In this document: positions 53,324 through 62,972 of the stretch, in pieces
Layout: each line of letters starts with the position of its first letter
Position numbering within the stretch: the stretch's first letter is position 1
NCBI GenBank assembly: GCA_903772945.1
Contig: CAICTM010000158.1
Span: 1 to 64,000 of the forward strand
Origin: Seminavis robusta
Taxonomy: Eukaryota > Bacillariophyta > Bacillariophyceae > Naviculales > Naviculaceae
Length of the DNA: 64,000 bases
Reading direction: 5' to 3'
Position numbers and translations under genes: made by a program
The notes under the pieces: model-generated
What the model saw: the letters and a program-made list of their open reading frames with translations, nothing else
What the model was told of the DNA's origin: nothing
Databases searched by the model: none

Positions 53324-56098
53324 TCATATGATTCCAGGGAGCACATAGTGCTGAGGTCCATTCAAGCCTGGATTCAACATGTTTCGTCCATCTCGGGGGA
53401 TCCAGGTTTGAAGGTTCCTCTCATATATCTCTGCATAACTGCCAACTGCAAGAATGGCATCGCGGAACATTCGCTTCATGGAGGGTCCATAGAGGAGGAC
53501 CTCTGGCATTCGGATTGATGTTGTACTGTTAATGCCTTCCTCTTCTGCAAATGTGATTGCCTCCACAATCCAGTAAACAAATGTGGACCAATCATGGTCA
53601 TCACTAACTGTAGCAAGGCAGTAGTTTTCTTCTTCCCCATGATCCCCTGACCCATAAAAGTATGGTTTGGAAAAGGAGTACACAACTCCAGTCATAGGGT
53701 CACGAAAATTTTCTAGTTTCCATGTGGCGCCAGCAACAACATCCACCTCACCACCGGCAAGTTTGGCAAAGGCATCAGTGGAATCATTCAAATCAACAAG
53801 TACAACATGATTTGGACCGCTGAACAAGCCAGCTGCAATGGCACGGCAATAGTCCACATCCACCCCCAGTGGTGCATTCTTCTCCTTCGTCATTGTTGCA
53901 AAACCTGGACGAGCATACCTCACTCCACAGTGCACCACGCCCCTGTCAAGGATAGCAGCCATTGTGGTTCCAAAATCGCTTTGATCCCTTTGGTAGTCTA
54001 TGACGCCAAAGGGATGTGAATAGAGCAAGCCAGAGGCACCATTGTTGATGGAATTCAGACTGCCACGGGGAAGAGTGGAAGAAAAATGTCGTTCATAGAT
54101 CTCACCGAAGTTGCCTGAAGCTTGAATAGCCCAACGAAACATGTCCTCATACTGTTCCCCGAACACACTTGTCTGAGGCATCATGTCAGCTTCTGCTTGT
54201 GTGATGTTGTGCTGTTCAGCTGCAAATAATGCTTGTAGGACACTGTTGACAAACGCAATGAATTCGGGATCACTTTGTCCCATCACCAGGCAATTGGGCT
54301 CCTTGTAAAAGCATTGAGTGCCAATCTCATAGTCACCTACATAGCCAGCATCACGGGCATACTCCTCAAGAATGGAAGTGCCTTCAAATGTAGCAATATT
54401 GCAGCTACCATCAGCTAAGCCACCGCGAATAGCTGCCATGCCGCTCTTTTGAACAATGAACTTGTGAGGAAGTTTGCCTTCCAGAAATCTTGAATCTATT
54501 GAGTCACCCCAGACGCAGATCCTGATATCACTACAGTTTCCAAGATGCCGAAACCCGTCTTCTGCGCACTTGAGATAGAAAGGATCCCCTGCTAACTTCA
54601 GACACTCATAGAAATAGGGCTGTGAAAATGACAGCCCCATTCCACCTTCTGGCTACATTGATAAAAAAGAATGACAATCTTGAGTTGCGGTAGCATCCTT
54701 GAACCAATGCAAACAAGCATCCAGAACAAGCAACCTACCCCCGTCACTTGTCGCTGCATGTTGTGTGTCAAGGCTCTGGATATAATGTCAAATGTTCCGT
54801 CGTTGACTTGTAGAAACACTGTGGCGTTAGATGCAGCGCCCTCACGGCTCACCAGGGCTGCATCACCTAGAATGGCTCCGGCAATTGCCTTGCACTACAT
54901 GTACAAAGCAAAGAATGAGAAGCAGATTTGCAAGCTGACGGCGAATCTAAGAGTGGGTCTGCCACCACCTCCTTACTTACCACATCCATATCAAAGCCCA
55001 TCAAAGAGTCTTGGTAGTATCGAATGGCACATTTTAGATAGCCACGCTCTTTCACTCTTTGGAGAACCGATTGCTCCAGTTTGTCGGAGGAGGGTGCCAT
55101 CTCCATCAGGATCTCCTGTTTGGGATCAAATGTACCTGCCAAACCCAAAACCAAAACTACAATGATACACACCATACACAAGCCTCCCGCGGCAATGATG
55201 GTTTTTCTCCAGCCAAACGTTCGGGATGGTTCTACTACTCCTTCAATCAAAGGGGGCTGGAAGCGGGATGCTTGCTGCGCTTCCCCAGGTCTTGCTTCAG
55301 CCTCCTGACCCTCCTCTAATGCAGCTGCATCACGCTCGTTGTGACCAGATCTTGCCGCCACGACCACAAATCCTTGCAAGGGACTTTGACGAATGGCCAT
55401 GTCACTAGTACCTTGAGATTGAGGTAGTGCAAGCGACGTATCCTCGGCCCGTGACCGCTCGTTTTGTTCATGATTGTCGTGGTGTGGGGTGTCTACATGT
55501 AGGCTGTTGTAGACTGGGTATGCTCCGGGCTGGGCTTGTGGTGTCTCCACAGCTCCCCTCCGAAGAAGTGTTTGAGGAGGGCGCTGTCTCTGTGGGGTCT
55601 GGTGCTCTGGTGCTTCATGAATGGGAGCTTGCGCTACATCAGGATCTTGTAGCTTTTCTTTGCCAACTTCCAGTGCCTCCTCCTCAACGCTAACATCGAT
55701 GAATGCGATGTTGTCCCAGTCATTCTGAGCGTCACTCATACGCTGCTTGACGACCTTCAAGAGAACATCCTCGTCTAACTCGCTTTCTTCGTTGGTGTTG
55801 TCGGCCATCATCTCTTCCACTGCAGCTGCTGACCCGTTCTTTTGGTCTGCTTCTAAGGATGACATGTTTCTTCCTCCTTCCTCCTTGTTTTCACTCACGC
55901 GCTGCTGGACAATCTTCAAGAGAACATCCTCCTCTAACTCACTTTCTTCATTGGTGTTCTCGGCCATCGTCTCTTTCCCTGCAGCTCCGAGCAAAGAAAT
56001 CAACGCAGTTTTAGGAAGGAGACAAACTATTGAAGCACATCACTCTCGAGCGCCTTCTTACCACTGGACTCTTTTTTTGGATCTGCTTCTTCCGACAT
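53324..56098 (-). CDS. Membrane protein with tandem AapJ/BztA-type amino-acid-binding domains (copy C)
   Basis: Three exons with phase-0 joins: the first ends at 54981 (donor GTAAGT), the second is 54894-54739, the third 54652-53324; introns 86 and 86 bp. From the ATG at 55865 the product is about 789 residues with the A/B layout: acidic region, membrane helix (IIAAGGLCMVCIIVVLVLG), two SBP-family-3 domains, the second with GVDVDYCRAIAAGLFSG. The ancestral start (MSEEADPKKESSG, at 56098) is still present, but a short insertion after it brings a stop, so that start reads only 23 codons. A 159-bp tandem duplication of the N-terminal coding part supplies a second start (MSSLEADQKNG at 55865), which I take as the working one. 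It is separated from copy B by the Rep/recombinase element and the peptidase remnant. Confidence 0.8.
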
Positions 56099-57150
56099 GT
56101 TCGTCTATGCTCGTTTTGCTGTTTTTTGTGAGACGATTTACGCTGGCTTCCGTAGCGGCACATCTAACTAAACTCCCTCGTTGCCAGTTCACTAATAAAT
56201 AGACGTGGTGAGGCTGCGGAAGCAATGGGCGCAAGCGCCACTGTCGCAGCCAACCCTCTTTTTTTGGACCATGGCCAGAGCGAAGTTTTGTTAGGCTCTC
56301 ATTACAGCAACTTGGTCTCTGCGTCTCTGCGTCTCTGCGTCTCTGCCAAAGAAGGAGGCTGGAACAACAGCACAAACCAATCAGGAAGCACGGTCCTGGA
56401 CCGTTGAGGAAATTTGGAGTCGTGGTTGGCTCTCTTTTAATTATGAGACGTCTCTTGTAGGAGACTTAAAATGTCTCCGGTGCAGACTTAGGAGATTAAA
56501 GAGAATGCTCCTATTAATTAAAAGGAGACGTCTACTATTTAAAGCGGATGTCTACTAAGCAATATGAGACGTACCCATCTTAGTTACAAAGTCTCTTCTC
56601 TATTATGAGACTTCTTTCATTTATTTCGAGACGTCTGCTATAAAAAGGAGACGTTTAAAGAAGAGATGTGGACGTCTAGACTCTATTATTACGACTTTAA
56701 TAAATTTTAGTTAAATTCGTGGCCACAACAGAATCACGTTTCCACAGAGGTCCTGCTACTTATACTGGTATTTAATACTATTAAAATTTAAAAATATATT
56801 TATGGCATTCGACTCAAATCCGAACTGGGACATTGAAAGCCTGTAAGTAGAAAGACCTACCGATCGTGAAACGATTTACTATACTGAGTGAGTACTACAT
56901 GTACTACTGTATTATTAAAGAGGCTGTGTTTTCCTATGGTACCGGTAATAACTTTCAAAACTGACATCAGGTCGTCCTTCTCTTCTTTTTTGTTGCCACA
57001 TCCCCACAGCCACAGCCCCCCAGCCCCATTGATGGGCTGGCTAACTAACAAGTGAGGATTGGACGTTGGATAGCGAGAATGCTGTGGGCAAAAAGCAGAA
57101 GACTGGCTAGCTGCCATGAAGTTGCTGTCGATGGGGTTCGCACGCTTGTC
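56099..57150. other. Intergenic region with AGACGTCT-rich segment
   Basis: The promoter of copy C lies here. At 56440-56710 the AT-rich sequence holds many GAGAC/GTCTC words, including the palindrome AGACGTCT or close variants at about 56446, 56526, 56567, 56629, 56649 and 56670. The rest shows nothing. Confidence 0.5.
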
Positions 57151-57597
57151 TTATCCACCTATCCCTCTACCTGCCATGTTGTTGTGTTGTATTGTTGTAT
57201 TATCCATTGGAAGCACCAAGCTGTAACTCACACTCGCTGAAATGGCGTCGATGTTGATGTGGGACCCACCCGCAGGGGACAACCATAACACTTCTAGTAG
57301 CTTTGGAGGCGCCCAATTTGTAAAGGGCGAAAGTAACTCTGCCGTGATTTCCGCTGTTGCTTCGTCAAAGTCGTCTTGCTCCTCCTGAGGGCCCGCTTGA
57401 TCCCACTCCGTAATGCGACAGCGATTGTCCATTGTCACTAGGGCGTTCTCGTTCTGGTACCAGGTACAAGGTTGTGTCGAATGGATACGGTATCCAGCAT
57501 TGTCTGGGTCGACGGGATTCTTCAAGGTGGTCACCTTTTCTATGTATTGAACTCTCACTTGTTTGGCATTGGCATTATTAGGTATTGGCACTGGCAT
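57151..57597 (-). CDS. Small hypothetical protein
   Basis: 148 residues from an ATG at 57597; the composition is ordinary for a protein (YRIHSTQPCTWYQNENAL, then CRITEWDQAG), with an acidic centre and no signal or membrane segment. No family recognised. An upstream minus-strand frame (57922-57623) with an ATG may be a first exon or an independent small gene; a short duplicated segment (GGCATTATTAGGTATTGGCA, about 57573-57610) lies between them. I give it modest confidence. Confidence 0.4.
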   Translation of the reverse strand: MPVPIPNNANAKQVRVQYIEKVTTLKNPVDPDNAGYRIHSTQPCTWYQNENALVTMDNRCRITEWDQAGPQEEQDDFDEATAEITAELLSPFTNWAPPKLLEVLWLSPAGGSHINIDAISASVSYSLVLPMDNTTIQHNNMAGRGIGG

Positions 57598-58028
57598 TAT
57601 TAGGTATTGGCACGGATCACTTTTATCTCCTGTATATCAATTTGGAAATCCGCCAGGAAAAAACCTCCCGCCCAAAATAGTAAATTGGCAGGAGTGTTGG
57701 TACCATTGTGCTATTCTGAAAATCAGAGCTGTAACCGTTCGCTGCACACAAGAGTCTCTCCTTTTCGACACACTCGAGCGTCCGGAGGACAGCTAACCCT
57801 ACGGTACCAGTACCGCTTTTAAATAAACCGAGGGCGTTCCAGAAGGCTACCAGGGTGTGCATACTATCGGAGGAGCCAGCATCAGATGGTTCCATCATCA
57901 GTCTTTGCTTCGCTACAGCCATTCTAGTTGTACAACATTACCACTTCTAAACTGAAAGAACGTCCTCATTTATTTGTATGAATATCGGTAACACCCTTGG
58001 AAGGTAGCGTCAGGGGAGGATAGGCTCA

Positions 58029-61000
58029 TCATTCAGCGGATGGTGCTTCAGGTGTTTCAAGTTCCAGCAACCAATGGGGCGACTCTTGGGCCTCGCTGTT
58101 GAAATTCACAACCCTGCCGGTTCCTCGAGGCATTTCGTCCCGCGATGTCGGCTTGAGAAAGGGAAGATGTGTCATAATTGACACAGCAAGTTCGTCACGC
58201 ATGATATCATCCTCCTCAAAAGTGAAGACACTGATATCAATGTGACCCCTTCCATCCCAGGTCGTAACTGCATGCCCATCCGGCCAGAACGCTGTGATTA
58301 CACAACCCTCGGAAATCCCTCCAGACACCTGCAAATCATGCCGTCCGTCCTTCTTGTCGATGTCAATTTCGACCGAGCTGAGAGCCGAAGAGAAGGTCTC
58401 GTGCACAATTGTTGACGACAACGAAGCGGTTTCTGCCTCGTCCGCAGCCTCGAACCGAGCAACCAAGTCCTTCCTGTGCACTGTCATCACATCGCCATCG
58501 GAATCGTACCCTCTGATTTTGAACATGCCCTCCTCCGGAAGTTGTTCAATGACTGCACCCTGAGACCAAAATCCATTGCGTCGAATCAAAACAGGTTGCC
58601 GAACTTCCAAAGGAGATTCATTCTCGAACTTCCGAAGTCTATCGCGGCTCGTTTCTTGCTCTTCCTCTTCTCCATCCACAATGACGGCATAGCCACCACC
58701 GTCCCGTTCCTCGACGACCTGCCCAAGTGCCCAACGGCCCTTCCAGACATCAACATTGTAGTTGATCAGTATCTTTGTTCCTCCTTCAAGAGGCGATTCG
58801 GAGGGTTGGATCTCAAATTGCAAAATGGTTTGGTGCCCCACAGCATTTTGGTTCAGCCACTGTTTAGTGGCGTCACCGCGATCAAAGTCTGAAGTGGACC
58901 CGACAACATTTGGCAGAAAGTCCGCAGCGTATTGTAATACACCATCATCGACCTTGCGAAGGTGTCCGACGAGGCTCGTTTCTTCTTCGACCTCCTTGAG
59001 AAATGTTGCCACATCATGAAACACGCCGCGGCTACCGGTAGAGAACAGTCCAACCTCCAAGGAGTTTGACTTGCTTTCAAAGAGTACAACGCCTCTTTGT
59101 GCCGTGGTGTGGATATCGAATTCCGTTTGGAAGCGTTCCAGAAGCGCTTGCCGCCACGATGATGCCGATACCTCGAAAGACAGTGACAGGACGGCATACG
59201 CTTCTTGCAACAGCTCAAGCCTCTGAGGCTTGTCCCGAAGGATCTTGTGCAAGATCTGCCCCATGACTTTGGAGGCGTTCACGTCGACCACAATGTTATC
59301 AATCTTCCCGACTCGTTCCACGGATTCCAAGAGTGCAGCAGCTGCCGCCAAGGCACATGCGTTGATCTTCTCTAGATCATCAGAAGAGCTGTCACTGAGG
59401 TCTGCGCAGCCCATTAGAGGAATCAAGTTCTTGAATCCGGCATTACGAAGCGCTCCAAGCGCAACACAGGACGATTCTTCATCGGGGCACACAACAGCAA
59501 CGACGGGCTCTGATTTGCCCCCGAATAGAGCAGCCTTTTGGACAATGGTCGTGATGGCAGCATCGGCAATGCCTTCGACGGCGGCAGCATCCAAGGTCCC
59601 CTTCTCGCCACATGTGGGGGCTTGTTTTCCGCGACTTGACGCCTTGGGTACACCAAACATTCCACCCGACACGATGCGGAGGGACGAAGAAGACGGCTTG
59701 TCCGCATTACTGCTTAGCACAGCTACCAGCTCCTTGCGTGCTGGTTCAAGCTTGCCAAAATGACTGTAGAGTTTCACATCCAATGCAATGTACTTTTGGT
59801 CAGGAAAGACTTGTACAGCGACGTAACCTTCTACGAAAAGCATCACAGCAAGATTGTCATTGTTTGGAGCCTCATTCGTGGTCAGTTCCGTGAGGCCGAT
59901 GCCCGCCATGACATTGCTGATTTTGGCTTGTATCTTTTCAGGTTTCTCCTTTGCAATTTGAGTGTCTTCCACTTCAAGGATCATGTGGACACCAAAACCT
60001 CGTTCCTTTTGATCCTTTTCGCCGTCGGCCGAACCATCACACGATGGGTCCGGAATGTCATTATTGCGGTAATTCAACCAGCGAGCAAACTTGTCGGTGC
60101 CATCATCCAAACTGGATACATTCAAATAGACCGTCTCCACGCCATGACCCGTCAGCTCCTTGGTGAGAAAGTCCACATTGGTACTGCCAATGGTAATCGA
60201 TTGTTGACACAACTGTGGGACGTCCAGGAACTCGAGATCCACCTCGTAGGCCGCGAAGCCCGTGGACCGACGAGGATAGAAGTCTTCGTTGCGGGCCAGA
60301 ATGCCTTCGGGCTGCAGTAGCTGCATGGCAACATCCATAATGGTCTTGTCATGCGTCACCATCAAGGTTTCCGCCACGTTGGTCTGCAGATCCACAATGA
60401 CCAAATCAAAGGTACCATAAAACTCATCGCCCTGTTCCAGCAACATGGATAGACTCTTGGTGGCATCACCAAACCACCACTGCACTTTGGGATTGTCAAA
60501 ATGGGGCTGTGTCCCCATGTGCTTGAAACTGCTTCGAACGACTTCTTGATCCAATTCCATCCCAAAGACAACCTCCAAGGAATCTTCATACTTTAAAATT
60601 TCATGCAACAGCATGTTGTCTCCACCCCCCAAGTAAATGACTCGCTTCAGGGTTGGTATGAACCGGGTGGGGTAGTGGACGACCGATTCGTGATAGTGTG
60701 GACGCCAACTGGTACACGTCTGCAACCAACCACTGAGGTAGAGACAGACATCTTCAATTTCTTCATTGTATTCAAAAGTAATCCCTTGATACTGTGACGT
60801 GATATCTCCTATTTGTTCGTAGGAAGCTTCTCCCATGTAGGAAGTGGTATCGCCACCACAGACAAAGAGTTCCTCTTCCTCTTCTTGTTGCTCGCTGAAC
60901 GGCATGCCTGGTTTGACGCCGTGCACCTGCAAGTCGTCCAAGGCACTTGTCAAATCGGGAACCTTTTTGGGAGTGCTATCGGCGTACGCCACGACCATTT

Positions 61001-62309
61001 CCAGTGCCGTCACGAGAGCATCGTAGTAGTCTTCAATGGTATCTCGTTCGCTGCTGTACTCTAGTTCTTGTAGACTCTGTTCGACAAAGGGCAAAAGACG
61101 ACGTTGCTTGTGCAAATGTCCGTGAAAAAAGTGCATCTTGGCCAATGTCATTGGTTCTTCACTCAACCAGGTGAGTTTCAAGTCGGGATCGTCCACTCCA
61201 TCATCATTATCATTGACGAGATCAATTTCAAAAACTACAGCCTCGCTGTCATCCTCCACCACTTCCCCTCCAAAACTATCAAAGCGCCATCGCCGAGGAT
61301 ACTGTTCGACAAACCCGTAATCCTTGAAGATTTGTTGCAAGACGTACTTGTGTGCCATGCCTTCGCAATCCAAGTCATCGCATTCATTGTAGGAAATGTA
61401 CACTTGTTCTCCCTTTTGGATATCCCGCAACGCCACGACAATCAGATCCTGCTCCTTGTCGTGTGCCGAAGTTAGTTGATCGGCATTGTGCCAGTGTCCA
61501 TTGCGATGATTCATCATGTCGTAAATGGGGACCATGACTTCGTTCCAACTTCTGGCAATAACGGTCCTCCAGGCTTCTTGGACAATGAGGAGCATTTCGT
61601 TGAATTCTTGACGGTGATTGTTGTTGTTGTTGGTAGTAGTGCTAGTACTAGTTGTATCCGTACATTCTTGATCTTCTCCTTCACAACTTTTACTCTTGTT
61701 TTGAACTTGCAGAATGATTTCTTTGACATTCTTGTGCAATTGCTTCAAATCATGTTCGCGACAAGATTGTCTAAAATCGACATTCCATAGTTCCGATGGT
61801 TCCATTTCACCTCCCACAATGGTTTCCATCAATGCCAATCCTTCGTCGGACCAATCGGCGGGCAATCGATGTCGATCGGCATCGCGTGTTGTTGTAGAAC
61901 GCATGTGTCCCATGACATAATCGATATAAGGCGCAAAGAGCGACGATTCGCCCTGATAATATTCTCGCACTAAATTCCAGGTCGTGTCGCACATGTCTAC
62001 GCTGGTATCGTCGGTATACGGACCGGAACTGGCGCGTAACAAGTATTCCTTGGGAATGACGACGAGAGTTTCATTTTGGGCAATGAATTCTTCGGCAAAG
62101 ACGCCATTGCGGACATCTTCGTCATTGGTACTTCCATCACTGCTGCCTGTAGTACTGTGCATGGTAATCTTGGGGCTGAAATAGCCTCGTTCATGTTGTC
62201 GCAGCCATTGGATCAACGCTTGGCCGTGGTTCACTGCGGCATGGCTTGGAATGATAATGAGGGGTAGCAGGAGTGACCATACCAACCCAATTCTCGGTTG
62301 GGAAACCAT
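58029..62309 (-). CDS. Secreted SET-domain + aminopropyltransferase + AdoMetDC-like fusion (1426 aa)
   Basis: The start is at the ATG at 62309, which opens a signal peptide (MVSQPRIGLVWSLLLPLIII, then PSHA). Residues about 25-315 are a SET methyltransferase of the SETD3/Rubisco-LSMT type: W-x-x-V near MVPIYDMMNHRNGHW and the closing GEQVYISYNECDD box. Residues about 545-710 are a spermidine-synthase-like aminopropyltransferase: YLGGGDNMLLHEIL, VVFGMELDQEVV and FDLVIVDLQTN. Residues about 765-880 look like a prokaryote-type S-adenosylmethionine decarboxylase (GFGVHMILEV to YIALDVKLYS), but the E-S-H segment that makes the pyruvoyl group reads V-E-G-Y, so decarboxylation is unlikely. Two Tudor-like modules follow at about 1180-1275 (VWKGRWALGQVVEE; FWSQGAVIEQL). 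Diatoms are known to have decarboxylase-aminopropyltransferase fusions linked to long-chain polyamines. This one would act in the ER, the Golgi or silica vesicles. Confidence 0.85.
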   Translation of the reverse strand: MVSQPRIGLVWSLLLPLIIIPSHAAVNHGQALIQWLRQHERGYFSPKITMHSTTGSSDGSTNDEDVRNGVFAEEFIAQNETLVVIPKEYLLRASSGPYTDDTSVDMCDTTWNLVREYYQGESSLFAPYIDYVMGHMRSTTTRDADRHRLPADWSDEGLALMETIVGGEMEPSELWNVDFRQSCREHDLKQLHKNVKEIILQVQNKSKSCEGEDQECTDTTSTSTTTNNNNNHRQEFNEMLLIVQEAWRTVIARSWNEVMVPIYDMMNHRNGHWHNADQLTSAHDKEQDLIVVALRDIQKGEQVYISYNECDDLDCEGMAHKYVLQQIFKDYGFVEQYPRRWRFDSFGGEVVEDDSEAVVFEIDLVNDNDDGVDDPDLKLTWLSEEPMTLAKMHFFHGHLHKQRRLLPFVEQSLQELEYSSERDTIEDYYDALVTALEMVVAYADSTPKKVPDLTSALDDLQVHGVKPGMPFSEQQEEEEELFVCGGDTTSYMGEASYEQIGDITSQYQGITFEYNEEIEDVCLYLSGWLQTCTSWRPHYHESVVHYPTRFIPTLKRVIYLGGGDNMLLHEILKYEDSLEVVFGMELDQEVVRSSFKHMGTQPHFDNPKVQWWFGDATKSLSMLLEQGDEFYGTFDLVIVDLQTNVAETLMVTHDKTIMDVAMQLLQPEGILARNEDFYPRRSTGFAAYEVDLEFLDVPQLCQQSITIGSTNVDFLTKELTGHGVETVYLNVSSLDDGTDKFARWLNYRNNDIPDPSCDGSADGEKDQKERGFGVHMILEVEDTQIAKEKPEKIQAKISNVMAGIGLTELTTNEAPNNDNLAVMLFVEGYVAVQVFPDQKYIALDVKLYSHFGKLEPARKELVAVLSSNADKPSSSSLRIVSGGMFGVPKASSRGKQAPTCGEKGTLDAAAVEGIADAAITTIVQKAALFGGKSEPVVAVVCPDEESSCVALGALRNAGFKNLIPLMGCADLSDSSSDDLEKINACALAAAAALLESVERVGKIDNIVVDVNASKVMGQILHKILRDKPQRLELLQEAYAVLSLSFEVSASSWRQALLERFQTEFDIHTTAQRGVVLFESKSNSLEVGLFSTGSRGVFHDVATFLKEVEEETSLVGHLRKVDDGVLQYAADFLPNVVGSTSDFDRGDATKQWLNQNAVGHQTILQFEIQPSESPLEGGTKILINYNVDVWKGRWALGQVVEERDGGGYAVIVDGEEEEQETSRDRLRKFENESPLEVRQPVLIRRNGFWSQGAVIEQLPEEGMFKIRGYDSDGDVMTVHRKDLVARFEAADEAETASLSSTIVHETFSSALSSVEIDIDKKDGRHDLQVSGGISEGCVITAFWPDGHAVTTWDGRGHIDISVFTFEEDDIMRDELAVSIMTHLPFLKPTSRDEMPRGTGRVVNFNSEAQESPHWLLELETPEAPSAE

Positions 62310-62972
62310 CTTTTTCTCCAATAGCTCTATCTATCTGAATCTCTGAATCTCTCTGTCTCTTGCCTCTTTTATTGCTCCAGATAGTAGATTGTCTCGTGTC
62401 CTGTACTAGTATTCCTCTCAAGGCAAATCACTTCTTTCCTGCCTTGGGTACCGGTAGCATTTTCTGTGGGAAAAATTGGCCATCTTCGTGCACCTTGTTG
62501 CGTGAAAGATACCCCTCATTCGTGCATCATTGGATCTCTGAATGTCAGACCGGCACCCATTGTTAAATCAATACCTTTTCATTCGTGTACACGTGCGTTG
62601 GAGTCTCTCGAGCATGCCATGCCATGATAGTTAGGCACGAGGCGCACTTTTTGTCTAAATGTGCATCGAGCCTGGCCGATTTTCGTTCTCCGCAATACCA
62701 ATGCAATTTTTTGAAGAAAGATCGCTTTGAAGCCACCTAATCCGAAGGTTAAAAAGTGGGGGCGAACTTAGGCTTTCCCCCTTTTAAAGATTTCTTAAAA
62801 CGTTAATATTTATTCAAAAGGGGGTGGTCCACAAAGATCTCATGCTGCCCCCACGTTTTGTTGGGAACCTAATGCGATCTCCAATGCTTCCGACTTGCTT
62901 TCCGCTGCTCACACCAATCTTCTTCACACAATTCAATTCATCCTCCATCGATCAAAAGATCCTCAACTCACC
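62310..62972. promoter_or_regulatory. Shared divergent promoter region
   Basis: 663 bp separate the starts of the SET/aminopropyltransferase gene and the oxygenase gene. A CCCCCTTTT...AAAAGGGGG inverted repeat with an AT-rich centre lies at about 62777-62824. No gene is seen. Joint regulation of the two genes is possible but not shown. Confidence 0.4.

Noticed and set aside
57623-57922. 99-residue minus-strand frame as a separate gene
   Set aside because: It has an ATG but no motif; it may be a first exon of the 57151-57597 gene, which cannot be decided from sequence alone.
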